Assembly (NCBI GenBank): GCA_944548615.1 | Contig: OX155950.1 | Coordinates: 36,807,155 to 36,871,154 of the forward strand | DNA: 64,000 nucleotides | Source of the DNA: Micropterix aruncella | Taxonomy: Eukaryota; Arthropoda; Insecta; Lepidoptera; Micropterigidae | Reading direction: 5' to 3' | Shown: one piece after another, positions 63,862 through 64,000 of the stretch | How the letters are laid out: each line of letters opens with the position of its first letter | How positions within the stretch are numbered: the first letter of the stretch is position 1 | Notes under the pieces: model-generated | Database searches by the model: none | Told to the model about the DNA's origin: nothing | Seen by the model: only the letters and a program-made list of their open reading frames with translations | Made by a program: the position numbers and the translations under genes

Positions 63862-64000
63862 TTACGAGTCGTAAGGGCTCTGATGGTCGCCAGATGTTTC
63901 GGTACTCGGCCTACACAGATACCCGAACGCTTGAAAAGGTCGGCAGCCTTTACCTGCCCTCATTGCGTACTGTTCGCCCCCAATCCTCGCACCCTCTTCC
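63862..64000 (+). repeat. Dispersed repeat shared with 14566-14700
   Basis: 'TACGAGTCGTAAGGGCTC', 'GGTACTCGGCC', 'GGCAGCCTTTACCTGCC'. It runs off the window. Confidence 0.6.

Overview
This is a repeat-choked insect chromosome segment. A moth or butterfly (Lepidoptera) is the most likely source, but that is an inference. It is AT-rich, has spliced genes with GT-AG introns, and is packed with non-LTR retrotransposons, hAT, PIF/Harbinger, piggyBac-like and mariner remnants, a Helitron and many MITEs. I see no prokaryotic gene, rRNA or CRISPR. Most long open frames are transposon fragments or chance.

Two host genes can be recovered from short spliced exons. (1) On the minus strand an ADD zinc-finger gene (ATRX/DNMT3-type finger; ADD1- or ATRX-like) starts at 28836. 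It runs through six exons (28836-28764, 28684-28613, 15708-15455, 14470-14322, 10317-9996, 8641-8444) and continues past 8444. All splice sites and phases agree and give 356 codons so far. (2) On the plus strand the first coding exon of a bestrophin chloride-channel gene lies at 40240-40310. No later exon is visible, so 40311-64000 appears to be its first intron. The two genes point away from each other across about 11 kb.

Layout. 1-8443: a decayed YqaJ/Mutator-like gene copy (2341-5170) interrupted by a scrambled CLIP serine-protease pseudogene and a non-LTR fragment, then a piggyBac-like element (6624-8024). 8444-28836: the ADD gene, whose introns hold most of the insertions. 15759-23118 is a nest: a plus-strand LINE split by a minus-strand CR1/Jockey-type LINE, then a hAT (19392-22537, target duplication ATATAGAT) that itself carries a LINE insertion (20983-21558, target duplication TATATCATTA). 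23784-24850 is a Harbinger element holding a piggyBac-type MITE. 25831-27235 is a second, inverted copy of the 6624-8024 element. 28837-40239: intergenic, with a Harbinger remnant split by a hAT that carries a 190-bp satellite array (29455-31665), and a largely intact YqaJ-exonuclease/Mutator-like gene (35611-37283). 40240-64000: bestrophin exon 1 and intron, with four more hAT-type elements or remnants, several MITEs and foldbacks, and a Helitron (55083-57471) set in a TA array and carrying pentapeptide-type coding repeats.

Two results stand out beyond the host genes. One is a ~655-bp retroposon family with three full copies, each with its own perfect 12-15 bp target duplication (12953-13616, 24957-25609, 62430-63083). 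The other is the two-copy gene family that joins a Mutator-like domain to a lambda-exonuclease-like (YqaJ) nuclease. The nesting allows a relative insertion history to be read directly from the sequence.
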